Assembly: GCA_900772565.1 (NCBI GenBank)
Contig: CAAHET010000196.1
Span: 1 to 32,913 of the forward strand
DNA: 32,913 nucleotides
Direction of reading: 5' to 3'
Origin: an uncultured Faecalibacterium sp.
Lineage (GTDB): Bacteria > Bacillota > Clostridia > Oscillospirales > Ruminococcaceae
How positions within the stretch are numbered: the first letter of the stretch is position 1; the number at the start of each line of letters is the position of its first letter. The position numbers and the translations under genes are program-made. Positions 15,001-23,656 of this stretch are shown here, one piece after another. A model generated the notes under the pieces. That model saw nothing but the letters and a program-made list of their open reading frames with translations. It did not search any database and was not told the DNA's origin.

Positions 15001-15865
15001 GCTGCTGAAGGAGCGCATCGAGAGCATTCAGGATACCATGAAGATCACCAATGCCATGTACCTGATCTCTTCGTCCAAGCTGCGCAAGGCACGGCAGAAC
15101 TACCAGAATGTGTCCCCTTACTTCAACCGTATGCGGGACACCATCTCCCGTGTTGTGCCGCATCTGCCGGAGGAGCCGGAGCACCCCTTCTTCCACGAGC
15201 GGAATCTGGAAAATCCCCGGCGGGCGTATCTGGTGCTTACTGCCGATAAGGGCATGGCAGGTGCTTATAACCAGAACCTGCTCAAGTTTTTGCGGGAGCA
15301 CGCAGACCCCAACGACCGCTTTTATGTCATCGGTCAGGTGGGCTACCGCGCCCTGCGCCACCGGGACCCCCGCCTTGTAGAGGAGTTCCGTTACAGCGCT
15401 ACCGCACCCACTTTGCAGCGTGCCCGCGACATCACGGTAGACGCCATTGACGACTTCAAGTCCGGCAAGCTGGACGAGATCTACATCGTCTACACTAAGA
15501 TTCAGAACGCCCTTACCAGCGAGCCTGTCATGGAGCGTCTGCTGCCGCTGGACCGGCGGTTTTTGCAGCCTGCTCCCAAGGGTCTGGGCGACCCCAAGGG
15601 CGAGGTGGAACTGGTGCCGGACGCATGGACGGTGTTCGAGCAGATCGCACCCATCTATATGCACGGCATGATCTTTGGTGCCATGACCGAGAGCTTCTGC
15701 GCTGAGCAGAGCGCCCGCATGACCGCCATGGATTCTGCGACCAAGAGCGCCAATGACATGATCCGGGATCTGCAGCTGGAATACAACCGCACCCGTCAGG
15801 GCTCCATTACACAGGAGATCACCGAGATCATCGGCGGCGCGGCTGCCGTGCAGGATCGGACATAA
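14987..15865 (+). CDS. atpG: F1Fo ATP synthase gamma subunit
   Basis: The 292-residue central rotor subunit begins with the conserved N-terminal helix (LLKERIESIQDTMKITNAM) and ends with the matching C-terminal helix (SATKSANDMIRDLQLEYNRTRQGSITQEITEI, split here only for description: SATKSANDMI then RTRQGSITQEI). The middle holds the Rossmann-like domain (YLVLTADKGMAGAYN). GGGAGG (14973-14978) is 8 bp from the ATG at 14987 but only 2 bp from the ATG at 14981, so 14987 is preferred. The first 14 bp overlap the end of atpA. Confidence 0.94.
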   Translation: MSSSKLLKERIESIQDTMKITNAMYLISSSKLRKARQNYQNVSPYFNRMRDTISRVVPHLPEEPEHPFFHERNLENPRRAYLVLTADKGMAGAYNQNLLKFLREHADPNDRFYVIGQVGYRALRHRDPRLVEEFRYSATAPTLQRARDITVDAIDDFKSGKLDEIYIVYTKIQNALTSEPVMERLLPLDRRFLQPAPKGLGDPKGEVELVPDAWTVFEQIAPIYMHGMIFGAMTESFCAEQSARMTAMDSATKSANDMIRDLQLEYNRTRQGSITQEITEIIGGAAAVQDRT

Positions 15866-15946
15866 TAAAGGAACTTTCTCTGGCATCGCGCAGCGATGGC
15901 TGAGAGGGTTCGTTGGACAAACAAGATTTGACAAGAGGCAATCCAA

Positions 15947-17358
<1,412 letters not shown>

Positions 17359-17359
<1 letters not shown>

Positions 17360-17766
17360 TGAACAAGTTCATGCTGAGCATCACAGCATCCAGCGGCGAG
17401 TTCTATCAGGGCGACTGCGAGGACCTGACCCTGCCCATCAGTGACGGCATTTACGGCGTACAGGCCGGGCATAACCCGGTGCTGGTGGCGCTGCACATGG
17501 GCATCCTCCACTTTGTGGTGGACGGCAAAGCCCGGGATGTGCTGGTGGGTGACGGCATTGCCGAGGTGACCCCCGCCTATGTGATGGTGCTGGTGGACAG
17601 CGCCGAGAACCCGGAGGACATCGACAAGAACCGTGCCGAGGCCGCCCGCATCCGCGCCGAGGAACGCTTGCAGCATAAGCAGAGTATGCACGAGTATTAC
17701 CAGAGCAAGATTGCACTGGATCGTGCCATGCAGCGTTTGCAGACCGCTGCAAAGTATAAGCGCTAA
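17359..17766 (+). CDS. atpC: F1Fo ATP synthase epsilon subunit
   Basis: The 135-residue product has the N-terminal beta-sandwich (residues 1-85, with the QAGHNPVLVAL loop) and the C-terminal helical hairpin (about 92-133) that can inhibit ATP hydrolysis. It overlaps atpD by one base and ends the operon, before a long terminator hairpin. Confidence 0.94.
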
Positions 17767-17800
17767 GGCAGTATCCCTTTTACCTTATAGGATAGGAAAA

Positions 17801-17852
17801 AATCCCCCGTTTGCCCGTGGCAGCAGTGCCCGGGCAGGCGGGGATTTTTTTG
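17801..17852 (+). terminator. Terminator of the ATP synthase operon
   Basis: Arms 17801-17817 and 17831-17846 pair over about 16 bp, with one bulged C and two G-U pairs, around a 13-nt loop. A run of Ts follows (17845-17851). Confidence 0.9.
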
Positions 17853-17862
17853 TTGGAAGTAC

Positions 17863-17891
17863 TTGACAGTTTCTTTTTAAAGTGATATGAT
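17863..17891 (+). promoter_or_regulatory. Promoter of the SPFH/RHH gene pair
   Basis: TTGACA (17863-17868) and TATGAT (17886-17891) are exactly 17 bp apart, 49 bp before the SPFH start codon. Confidence 0.9.
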
Positions 17892-17940
17892 TTTGATATC
17901 AGAAAGAAATGCTTCCGACCCTGATAAGGAGGGACTTGTT

Positions 17941-18978
17941 ATGGAAGAGAAAATTTTGAATACCCGCAAAAACGGCATGGCTATGCTGCTGCTCACCCTG
18001 CTGGGCTATGTAGTTGCCATTGCCCTGTTCATTTACTGCATCACCCTGCTGAATGCAGACCGGATGCTTCTGGGCGTGCCGTTGCTGATCCTGTCCATTG
18101 CGTATTGGATCGTAGGCATTTTTCTGTTCTGCGGCCTTAAGGTGTTAAAGCCGCAGGAGGCGCTGGTGCTCACCCTGTTTGGCGATTACATCGGTACCCT
18201 GAAGGGACAGGGCTTTTACTGGGTGAACCCCTTCTGCACCGCCGTCAACCCCGCCGCCGGTACCCGCCTGAGCCAGAGCGGAGACGTGAACAGCAAGGAA
18301 ACCAGCGTGGCTGCGCTGTTTGGCAATAACGGCCAGAACAGCCAGCTGAGCGCCGAGTCCATGAGCAAGAAGATCTCCCTCAAGATGATGACCCTGAACA
18401 ACTCCCGCCAGAAGATCAACGATTGTCTGGGCAACCCGGTGGAGATCGGCATTGCGGTCATCTGGCGCGTGACCGATACCGCCAAGGCTGTGTTCAACGT
18501 GGATAACTACAAGGAATATCTTTCTTTGCAATGCGACAGCGCCCTGCGCAACGTGGTGCGGGTGTACCCCTACGATGTTGCCCCCAACGTGGACACCACC
18601 GGCGACGGCGTAGCGGACGAAGGTAGCCTGCGCGGCTCCTCTGAGGTGGTGGCTGCCCGTATCCGGGACGAGATCCAGAAGAACGTGGCCGAGGCCGGCA
18701 TCGAGGTGGTGGAAGCCCGCATCACCTATCTGGCTTATGCGCCGGAAATCGCAGCGGTTATGCTGCAGCGCCAGCAGGCCAGTGCCATCATTGACGCCCG
18801 CAAGATGATCGTGGACGGCGCTGTGGGCATGGTGGAAATGGCGCTGGATCGTCTGAACGAGAACAAGGTAGTGGAGCTGGACGATGAACGCAAGGCGGCA
18901 ATGGTGTCCAATCTGCTGGTGGTGCTGTGCGGCAACCGGGATGCCCAGCCCATCGTGAACAGCGGCAGCCTGTACTAA
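17941..18978 (+). CDS. SPFH (band 7)-domain membrane protein
   Basis: The 345-residue product has two N-terminal membrane helices (about 13-37 and 41-66). A band 7/SPFH domain follows, starting at LKPQEALVLTLFGDYIGTLKG, with the typical VEIGIAVIWRVTDTAKAVF and the AGIEVVEARITYLAYAPEIAAVMLQRQQA segment leading into a helical C-terminal region. SPFH proteins form large membrane-bound rings that organise membrane domains or cage proteases. AAGGAGGG lies 8 bp before the ATG at 17941; a longer in-frame start at 17887 falls within the -10 box. The RHH gene begins one base after the stop codon. Confidence 0.9.
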   Translation: MEEKILNTRKNGMAMLLLTLLGYVVAIALFIYCITLLNADRMLLGVPLLILSIAYWIVGIFLFCGLKVLKPQEALVLTLFGDYIGTLKGQGFYWVNPFCTAVNPAAGTRLSQSGDVNSKETSVAALFGNNGQNSQLSAESMSKKISLKMMTLNNSRQKINDCLGNPVEIGIAVIWRVTDTAKAVFNVDNYKEYLSLQCDSALRNVVRVYPYDVAPNVDTTGDGVADEGSLRGSSEVVAARIRDEIQKNVAEAGIEVVEARITYLAYAPEIAAVMLQRQQASAIIDARKMIVDGAVGMVEMALDRLNENKVVELDDERKAAMVSNLLVVLCGNRDAQPIVNSGSLY

Positions 18979-18979
18979 T

Positions 18980-19180
18980 ATGGCCGAGCCGAAAAAACAG
19001 GTGCCCCTGCGCCTGAACGCCAAGCTCTACGATGCCCTTGCCGCTTGGGCAGAGGATGACTTCCGCTCGGTGAACGGGCAGATCGAATATCTGCTTACCG
19101 AGTGTGTGCGTCAGCGCAAAAAGAACGGGAAATATGTTTCCGACCAGCTGGACGTCCCACCGGAACTGGATCTCCATTAA
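18980..19180 (+). CDS. Arc-like ribbon-helix-helix protein (66 residues)
   Basis: The product starts with a short basic strand (KKQVPLRLNAKLYDAL) followed by two helices (AAWAEDDFRSVNGQIEYLLTEC is the core: split as AAWAEDDFRSVNGQ and IEYLLTEC), as in Arc/MetJ DNA-binding dimers. It has no ribosome-binding site of its own and starts one base after the SPFH stop, so its translation must be coupled to that gene. It may be a regulator of the pair; no toxin gene is adjacent, so an antitoxin role is not supported here. Confidence 0.75.
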   Translation: MAEPKKQVPLRLNAKLYDALAAWAEDDFRSVNGQIEYLLTECVRQRKKNGKYVSDQLDVPPELDLH

Positions 19181-19189
19181 AGCACCCGT

Positions 19190-19231
19190 AAAAAAAGCGT
19201 TTGGAGTGCTCCGCAGAGTGCGACAAACGCA
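19190..19231 (-). terminator. Second minus-strand hairpin after the methyltransferase gene
   Basis: GCGTTTG (19198-19204) pairs with CAAACGC (19224-19230), and on the minus strand the stem is followed by seven Ts. It lies behind a stronger hairpin at 19250-19281, forming a tandem stop for leftward transcription; it could also end the rightward SPFH unit weakly. Confidence 0.55.
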
Positions 19232-19239
19232 AATTATAA

Positions 19240-19281
19240 AATAAAAACAAGGCTGCTGCGCAAAAAGATGCGCAGCAGCCT
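19240..19281 (-). terminator. Terminator of the methyltransferase gene
   Basis: A perfect 12-bp stem (19250-19261 with 19270-19281) with an 8-nt loop is followed on the minus strand by TTGTTTTTATTTT. It lies 11 bp after the stop codon at 19293. Confidence 0.85.
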
Positions 19282-19292
19282 TTATCACTATC

Positions 19293-19763
19293 TCAAAACC
19301 TTTCCAGTTCCAGCAGATATTCCTTGATGTCCAGCCCTTCGGCATAGCCAGTCAGGCTGCCGTCTGCCCCGATGACCCGGTGGCAGGGCACCACGATGCA
19401 CAGTGGGTTGCGGTGGCAGGCGCTGCCCACGGCGCGGCTGGCCTTGGGTTTGCCCAGCGCCGCCGCCAGTTGTCCGTAGGTGCGCACCTCCCCGTAGGGG
19501 ATCTTGCGCAGCTGCGCCCATACCGCTTGCTGAAAGGCCGTGCCTTTTGCCGCCAGCGGCAGGTCGAACTCCCGGCGCACCCCGGCAAAATATTCGTTCA
19601 GCTGCTCCTCGGCCTCCTGCAGCAGGGGCGTTTCCACCACCCTGCGGGGCAGCGGTTCCAGCTCCGGTGCGCCGTCCGGGCAGAAATGTACCCCGCACAG
19701 CGCGTCGTTCTCCTCCTCCAGACAGATGGCTCCAAGGATGCTGTTGATGTACCAGACGTTCAA
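19293..19763 (-). CDS. ogt: Methylated-DNA--protein-cysteine methyltransferase
   Basis: The product repairs O6-alkylguanine by moving the alkyl group to its own cysteine in the PCHRV motif. The helix-turn-helix segment (FQQAVWAQLRKIPYGEVRTYG) and the C-terminal GYAEGLDIKEYLLELE are characteristic. I place the start at a TTG (19763): AGGAAGAGG lies about 6 bp upstream of it, while an upstream in-frame TTG at 19787 has no ribosome-binding site. This gives 156 residues. It is divergent from the Sir2 gene. Confidence 0.9.
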   Translation of the reverse strand: MNVWYINSILGAICLEEENDALCGVHFCPDGAPELEPLPRRVVETPLLQEAEEQLNEYFAGVRREFDLPLAAKGTAFQQAVWAQLRKIPYGEVRTYGQLAAALGKPKASRAVGSACHRNPLCIVVPCHRVIGADGSLTGYAEGLDIKEYLLELERF

Positions 19764-19792
19764 AACCGGCCTCTTCCTTTCCTGCAAGAATG

Positions 19793-19801
19793 TGCTATAC
19801 T
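19793..19801 (+). promoter_or_regulatory. Extended -10 promoter of the Sir2 gene
   Basis: TGCTATACT (19793-19801) is an extended -10 element 49 bp before the Sir2 start codon. No good -35 hexamer is visible. Confidence 0.55.
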
Positions 19802-19850
19802 GGTACTATCTTAACACAAAAGCTTCCGTGAGGAAAGGGGCGTTTCAACT

Positions 19851-20573
19851 ATGGTCAAGGCACTGGAAGACATCATTGCAAAAAGCAGCAGCATCGTCTT
19901 TTTCGGCGGCGCGGGTGTTTCTACAGAAAGCGGCATCCCGGATTTCCGCAGCGTGGACGGGCTGTACCACCAGAAATACGACTACCCGCCCGAAACCATC
20001 CTCAGCCATACCTTCTGGGAGGAAAACCCGGAGGAGTTCTACCGTTTTTACCGCGATAAGCTGATTGTAAAGGGTGCAAAGCCCAATGCCGCCCATCTGC
20101 GGCTGGCAAAGCTGGAACAGCAGGGCAGGCTGCGGGCGGTGGTCACCCAGAACATCGACGGTCTGCATCAGGCGGCGGGCAGCAAAACCGTGTACGAGCT
20201 GCACGGCAGCACTCTGCGCAACTACTGCACCCGCTGCGGTAAGTTCTACGATGTGGATTTTATCGCAAACAGCACCGGCGTGCCCCGCTGTACCGAGTGC
20301 GGCGGCATTGTAAAGCCGGACGTGGTGCTCTACGAGGAGGGCTTGGACGAGGAGGTGCTGTCCGGCGCAGTGGATGCCATCCGTCATGCCGATACCCTTA
20401 TCATCGGTGGAACCAGTCTGGTGGTGTACCCCGCTGCCGGGCTTATCCGCTACTTCCGGGGCGATAACTTGGTGGTCATCAATATGCAGCCTACCGGGGC
20501 GGATGCCTCTGCTGACCTGTGCATCGCAAAGCCCATCGGGCAGGTGCTGAGCGAGGACATCTTGCTGGACTGA
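19851..20573 (+). CDS. cobB: NAD-dependent protein deacylase, Sir2 family
   Basis: The 240-residue cytosolic enzyme removes acyl groups from lysine using NAD+. The NAD-binding motif GAGVSTESGIPDFRS is at 20-34, QNIDGLHQAAG at 100-110, the catalytic histidine is His118 in ELHGS, and the zinc ligands are Cys126, Cys129, Cys147 and Cys150. GGTSLVVYPAAGL near 186-198 closes the Rossmann fold. All key residues are present. AGGAAAGGGG lies upstream of the ATG. The GNAT-like gene follows 90 bp later. Confidence 0.95.
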   Translation: MVKALEDIIAKSSSIVFFGGAGVSTESGIPDFRSVDGLYHQKYDYPPETILSHTFWEENPEEFYRFYRDKLIVKGAKPNAAHLRLAKLEQQGRLRAVVTQNIDGLHQAAGSKTVYELHGSTLRNYCTRCGKFYDVDFIANSTGVPRCTECGGIVKPDVVLYEEGLDEEVLSGAVDAIRHADTLIIGGTSLVVYPAAGLIRYFRGDNLVVINMQPTGADASADLCIAKPIGQVLSEDILLD

Positions 20574-20663
20574 TTTTTGCGCTTCAGGCGCGCTGTTTCG
20601 CGCAGGTTTGCACGCAGTTTTCCGTATGCTGTTTGACAGAACAACAGAACGGAGGAACTGCAA

Positions 20664-21293
20664 ATGATCCAAGTATGCGACCCGCCGCGTCAGCAGCAGG
20701 TGCGGCGGCTTTCCGCCGAGGAATTTTTTACATTGGTGCGCTGCGGCGGGGCGGGGTTTTACCGTCCCTGCTCCGAGGTGCTGCGGATGCTGACCGCAGG
20801 CGAGGCGTGGGGCACAGCCGGGGCGGCACTGCTGGTGCTGCCCCTCACCGCCGATACTGCCGCCGCAGCGGCACTGCGCAGCTGGCTGGGACGCCGGCAG
20901 CTGGAGGGCGGCTGCTTGCTCACCCCGCCGGTGTGCACCGGCACGGAACTGCCCGCCCGGCTGGTGGAAATTGCCGCAGCCCGGGCAGACCGGCTGCGCC
21001 GCAAAGGCACGGCATGGGCAGTGGTGGAGTGCACCGAAACGGCGGCAGCGCTGCTGCCGCTGTATTTCCGGCAGGGCTTCGGGCTGCGGGCGCTGCGCCC
21101 GCTGGAAAGCCTTGCGCCCTGTTTTTTGCTGCGCACCGGCTGCGTGCCCGCCCGTACCGCACCGGTGTGGGTGCCGCTGGAGGACAGGGTACAGCTGGCA
21201 CTGCTGCTGGCAAAAGGCTATGCCGCGCTGGACAGCCGCCCCTACGGCGGCAGCCTTGCGCTGGCACTTTATCCGCTGAAAGAAGCGGAATAA
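20664..21293 (+). CDS. GNAT-like protein of uncertain function (209 residues)
   Basis: The product is cytosolic and rich in Ala, Leu and Arg. The region about 90-150 resembles the C-terminal half of a GNAT acetyltransferase: a helix rich in arginine, then AWAVVECTETAAALLPLYFRQGF where the LY..GF pattern is typical of GNAT proteins. A clear acetyl-CoA pyrophosphate loop (Q/RxxGxG/A) is not evident, so it may be degenerate or diverged. GGAGG precedes the ATG. It sits beside a Sir2 deacetylase, and an acetylation/deacetylation link would be a guess. Confidence 0.5.
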   Translation: MIQVCDPPRQQQVRRLSAEEFFTLVRCGGAGFYRPCSEVLRMLTAGEAWGTAGAALLVLPLTADTAAAAALRSWLGRRQLEGGCLLTPPVCTGTELPARLVEIAAARADRLRRKGTAWAVVECTETAAALLPLYFRQGFGLRALRPLESLAPCFLLRTGCVPARTAPVWVPLEDRVQLALLLAKGYAALDSRPYGGSLALALYPLKEAE

Positions 21294-21321
21294 CGTAAAT
21301 CAGAGAGGGAATGAGAACGCT

Positions 21322-22284
21322 ATGAAGGCAGTGATCCTTGAAAGCTATGTGATGGAAGAAGGGGACTTGGACTGGTCCGGGGTAAAGGCACTGGTGCCGG
21401 ACACCACCAGCTATGTGCGCACCGACTACGCCGACATTGCGCCCCGCATCGGGGACGCAGAGCTGGCGCTCATCAACAAGTGCCGCATTGACGAGGCAGT
21501 ATTGGCGCAGTGCCTGAACCTTAAATGGGTGGGCATCATTGCCACCGGCACGGATAATATCGACCTTGAAGCCTGCCGCCGCCATGGGGTGGCAGTAGCC
21601 AACGTGCCGGGCTATTCTACTTACAGCGTGGCGCAGATGACCTTCAGCCTGCTGCTGGCCATCTGCCAGTGCGCCCAGCGGTACGACCGGGCGGTAAAGG
21701 CCGGGTACTGGCAGCTGGGCATTCCGGCAGAGTACGGTCTGCTGCCGCAGGTGGAGCTGCTGGGCAAGACCTTTGGCATCTACGGCTACGGCAGCATCGG
21801 CCGCCAGACCGCCCGCATTGCAAAGGCCTTTGGCATGGAGGTGCTGGTGTGCACCCGCACGGTGCGCCCGGCGTACGCCGCCGATGGGGTGGAGTTCGTG
21901 GACTTTGACACCCTGCTTGCCCGCAGTGATGTGCTCAGCCTGCACTGTCCGGCCACCCCGGCGACCCGCGGGCTGATGAGCCGGGAAGCCCTTGCAAAAA
22001 TGAAGCCCGGTGCCATTTTGCTGAACACCGCCCGGGGCGCACTGGTGGACGAGGAAGCCGTAGCCGATGCACTGGAAAGCGGCAAGCTTGCCTTTTACGG
22101 CGCAGACGCCTTTGCCACCGAGCCGCTGCCGCCCCAAAGCCGCCTGCGCGGCCTGCCGGGCGCGGTGCTCACCCCGCATATCGCGTGGACCACCAAGGAA
22201 GCATTGCAGCGGCTGATGGACATCACCACCGGCAACCTGCGCAGCTTTCTGGCCGGTAAGGGCGAGAATATCGTCAACCCTTGA
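21322..22284 (+). CDS. D-2-hydroxyacid dehydrogenase (glycerate dehydrogenase-like)
   Basis: The 320-residue enzyme reduces a 2-keto acid to a D-2-hydroxy acid. The coenzyme motif GYGSIG is at 155-160 and the catalytic residues are Arg238 (NTARGAL), Glu267 (AFATEP) and His286 (TPHIAW). The residues after the second strand are CTRT with Arg179, where NAD enzymes usually have Asp, which suggests NADPH preference (inference). The substrate may be hydroxypyruvate or glyoxylate-like. AGAGAGGG precedes the ATG by about 13 bp. It follows the GNAT-like gene by 28 bp and is probably co-transcribed. Confidence 0.9.
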   Translation: MKAVILESYVMEEGDLDWSGVKALVPDTTSYVRTDYADIAPRIGDAELALINKCRIDEAVLAQCLNLKWVGIIATGTDNIDLEACRRHGVAVANVPGYSTYSVAQMTFSLLLAICQCAQRYDRAVKAGYWQLGIPAEYGLLPQVELLGKTFGIYGYGSIGRQTARIAKAFGMEVLVCTRTVRPAYAADGVEFVDFDTLLARSDVLSLHCPATPATRGLMSREALAKMKPGAILLNTARGALVDEEAVADALESGKLAFYGADAFATEPLPPQSRLRGLPGAVLTPHIAWTTKEALQRLMDITTGNLRSFLAGKGENIVNP

Positions 22285-22309
22285 TTTTGGCAGGGCGCTG
22301 TACTATACT
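22281..22309 (+). promoter_or_regulatory. Promoter of the small flavodoxin gene
   Basis: TTGATT (22281-22286) and TATACT (22304-22309) are exactly 17 bp apart; the -35 hexamer overlaps the stop codon of the dehydrogenase gene. Confidence 0.75.
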
Positions 22310-22409
22310 GTTCCATGATTTCAGGCTCTCCCGGCAAAGGAACTGCCGTAAAAATAACGTATGAACAAGAGCAGCCGGCAGCTTTGCCGCTGCTCTGAGG
22401 GAGGTAAAA

Positions 22410-22901
22410 ATGAGCTACGCCATCGTATTCAGCAGCAAAACGGGCAACACCGCACTGCTGGCACAGACCCTGCAGGAGCAGCTGCCGCAGGCAGACTGCT
22501 GCTATTTTGGTGCACCGGACGCTGCCGCACTGGCAGCAGATACTTTGTATGTGGGCTTCTGGACGGACAAGGGCAAGGCGGATGCCGACACGCTGGAATT
22601 TTTGCAGCAGCTGCGCGGCAAGCGGGTATTCCTGTTTGGCACCGCAGGCTTTGGCGGCAGTGCGCCCTACTTTGAAAAGATCCTTGCCGCCACCCGGCAG
22701 GCGCTGGACGGCAGCAACACCGTGATCGGCAGCTTTATGTGTCAGGGCAAAATGCCGGTGTCCGTCCGGCAGCGGTACGAGGCCATGAAGGAAAAGCCTG
22801 TACACATCCCCAATCTGGACGCTCTGATCGAAAACTTCGATAAGGCGCTCTCCCACCCGGATGCCGCAGACCTCGAGCAGCTGAAACAGGCTGTAAAGTG
22901 A
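22410..22901 (+). CDS. Flavodoxin-family protein (163 residues)
   Basis: The product has the flavodoxin fold with the FMN phosphate loop SSKTGNT at residues 8-14 and strands VGFWTD and RVFLFGTAGFGG; it is soluble and carries FMN as a low-potential electron donor. The C-terminal third is helical. It resembles the short flavodoxins that include BilS, the partner of the bilirubin reductase BilR, but no BilR-like gene is adjacent, so the identity stays open. GGGAGG lies upstream of the ATG and it has its own promoter. Confidence 0.85.
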   Translation: MSYAIVFSSKTGNTALLAQTLQEQLPQADCCYFGAPDAAALAADTLYVGFWTDKGKADADTLEFLQQLRGKRVFLFGTAGFGGSAPYFEKILAATRQALDGSNTVIGSFMCQGKMPVSVRQRYEAMKEKPVHIPNLDALIENFDKALSHPDAADLEQLKQAVK

Positions 22902-22904
22902 GTA

Positions 22905-22946
22905 AAAAAGAGCGACCGCACATTATTTTGTGCGGCCGCTCTTTCT
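22905..22946. terminator. Bidirectional terminator between flavodoxin and peptidase genes
   Basis: Arms 22907-22922 and 22929-22944 pair over 16 bp with one A-C mismatch. T tracts flank it best on the minus strand (TTTTTACTC), so it terminates the M15 peptidase unit and probably the flavodoxin too. Confidence 0.85.
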
Positions 22947-22960
22947 GTATGGGACAAACG

Positions 22961-23653
22961 CTAGTCGATGGTGGTCTTGGTGCGTCCGATGCCGATGACG
23001 GCGGTGGAGATCTTTTTCCAGCTGTCGCAGCCGCACACGCCGTCTACCCGCAGGCTGGTGCGTTTCTGGTAGCCGCGCAGCGCCTGCTCGGTGCGGGCAC
23101 CAAAGATACCGTCGATGCGGCTGCCGGTCTGGTAGCCAAGGGTGGAAAGTGCGTCCTGCAAAACCATGACATAGCAGCCCCGGCTGCCCCGGCGCAGGGT
23201 GGGGTAGCCTGCGGTGGTGCCGCTGCAGGCCGGGGTGCCGTAGCGGCGGTCAAAGTGCACCCATGTGGGGGTCTGGCTCAGCGGCTCCACATAGCCCCAC
23301 GCGCCGGTAGCGCGGGCGGCGTTGTAAATGGCGGTGCGCTGGCGCTGGTCAAGGCTTTGTCCCACATCGAACGCTACCCCCGCGTAGTGCTGACTGCGGG
23401 TGCCGTGACCGCCCTCCCAGATGCGGCGGAAGGCGTACCCCACCGGGATGCCCCTGCCGTATTTGCGGCGGGTCAGGTTCCACGCTTCCATGGCGGCAAT
23501 GGTGGTCCACAGGGTAGGGCTGGACGATTTGCCCCGGAACTCCCGCAGCCGCAGGGTGGTCAGGGTGCTGTAGGGCATGGGGTCGTTCTCGTTCAGGTTT
23601 GCGTAGGTGTACACCTTGTTTTCATAGGCGTCGTAGATCAAAAGGCGTGCCAT
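22961..23653 (-). CDS. M15-type D-Ala-D-Ala peptidase with peptidoglycan-binding domain
   Basis: The 230-residue product has a VanY/DacB-type metallopeptidase core: the motif SQHYAGVAFDVG supplies His89 and Asp96, and WVHFD supplies His133. A peptidoglycan-binding domain follows (about 153-218, with LRRGSRGCYV and DGIFGARTEQALRGYQ). There is no signal peptide or membrane anchor, so export would need another route or it acts inside the mother cell during sporulation-like events. The start lies 3 bp after the stop of the upstream repeat protein, so the pair forms one unit. The first 30 residues (YDAYENKVYTYANLNENDPMPYS: a short N-terminal segment) match nothing I recognise. Confidence 0.8.
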   Translation of the reverse strand: MARLLIYDAYENKVYTYANLNENDPMPYSTLTTLRLREFRGKSSSPTLWTTIAAMEAWNLTRRKYGRGIPVGYAFRRIWEGGHGTRSQHYAGVAFDVGQSLDQRQRTAIYNAARATGAWGYVEPLSQTPTWVHFDRRYGTPACSGTTAGYPTLRRGSRGCYVMVLQDALSTLGYQTGSRIDGIFGARTEQALRGYQKRTSLRVDGVCGCDSWKKISTAVIGIGRTKTTID

Positions 23654-23656
23654 CCC

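Noticed and set aside
15884..15898. Terminator between atpG and atpD
   Set aside because: The hairpin has only a 6-bp stem and no T tract, and the operon continues.
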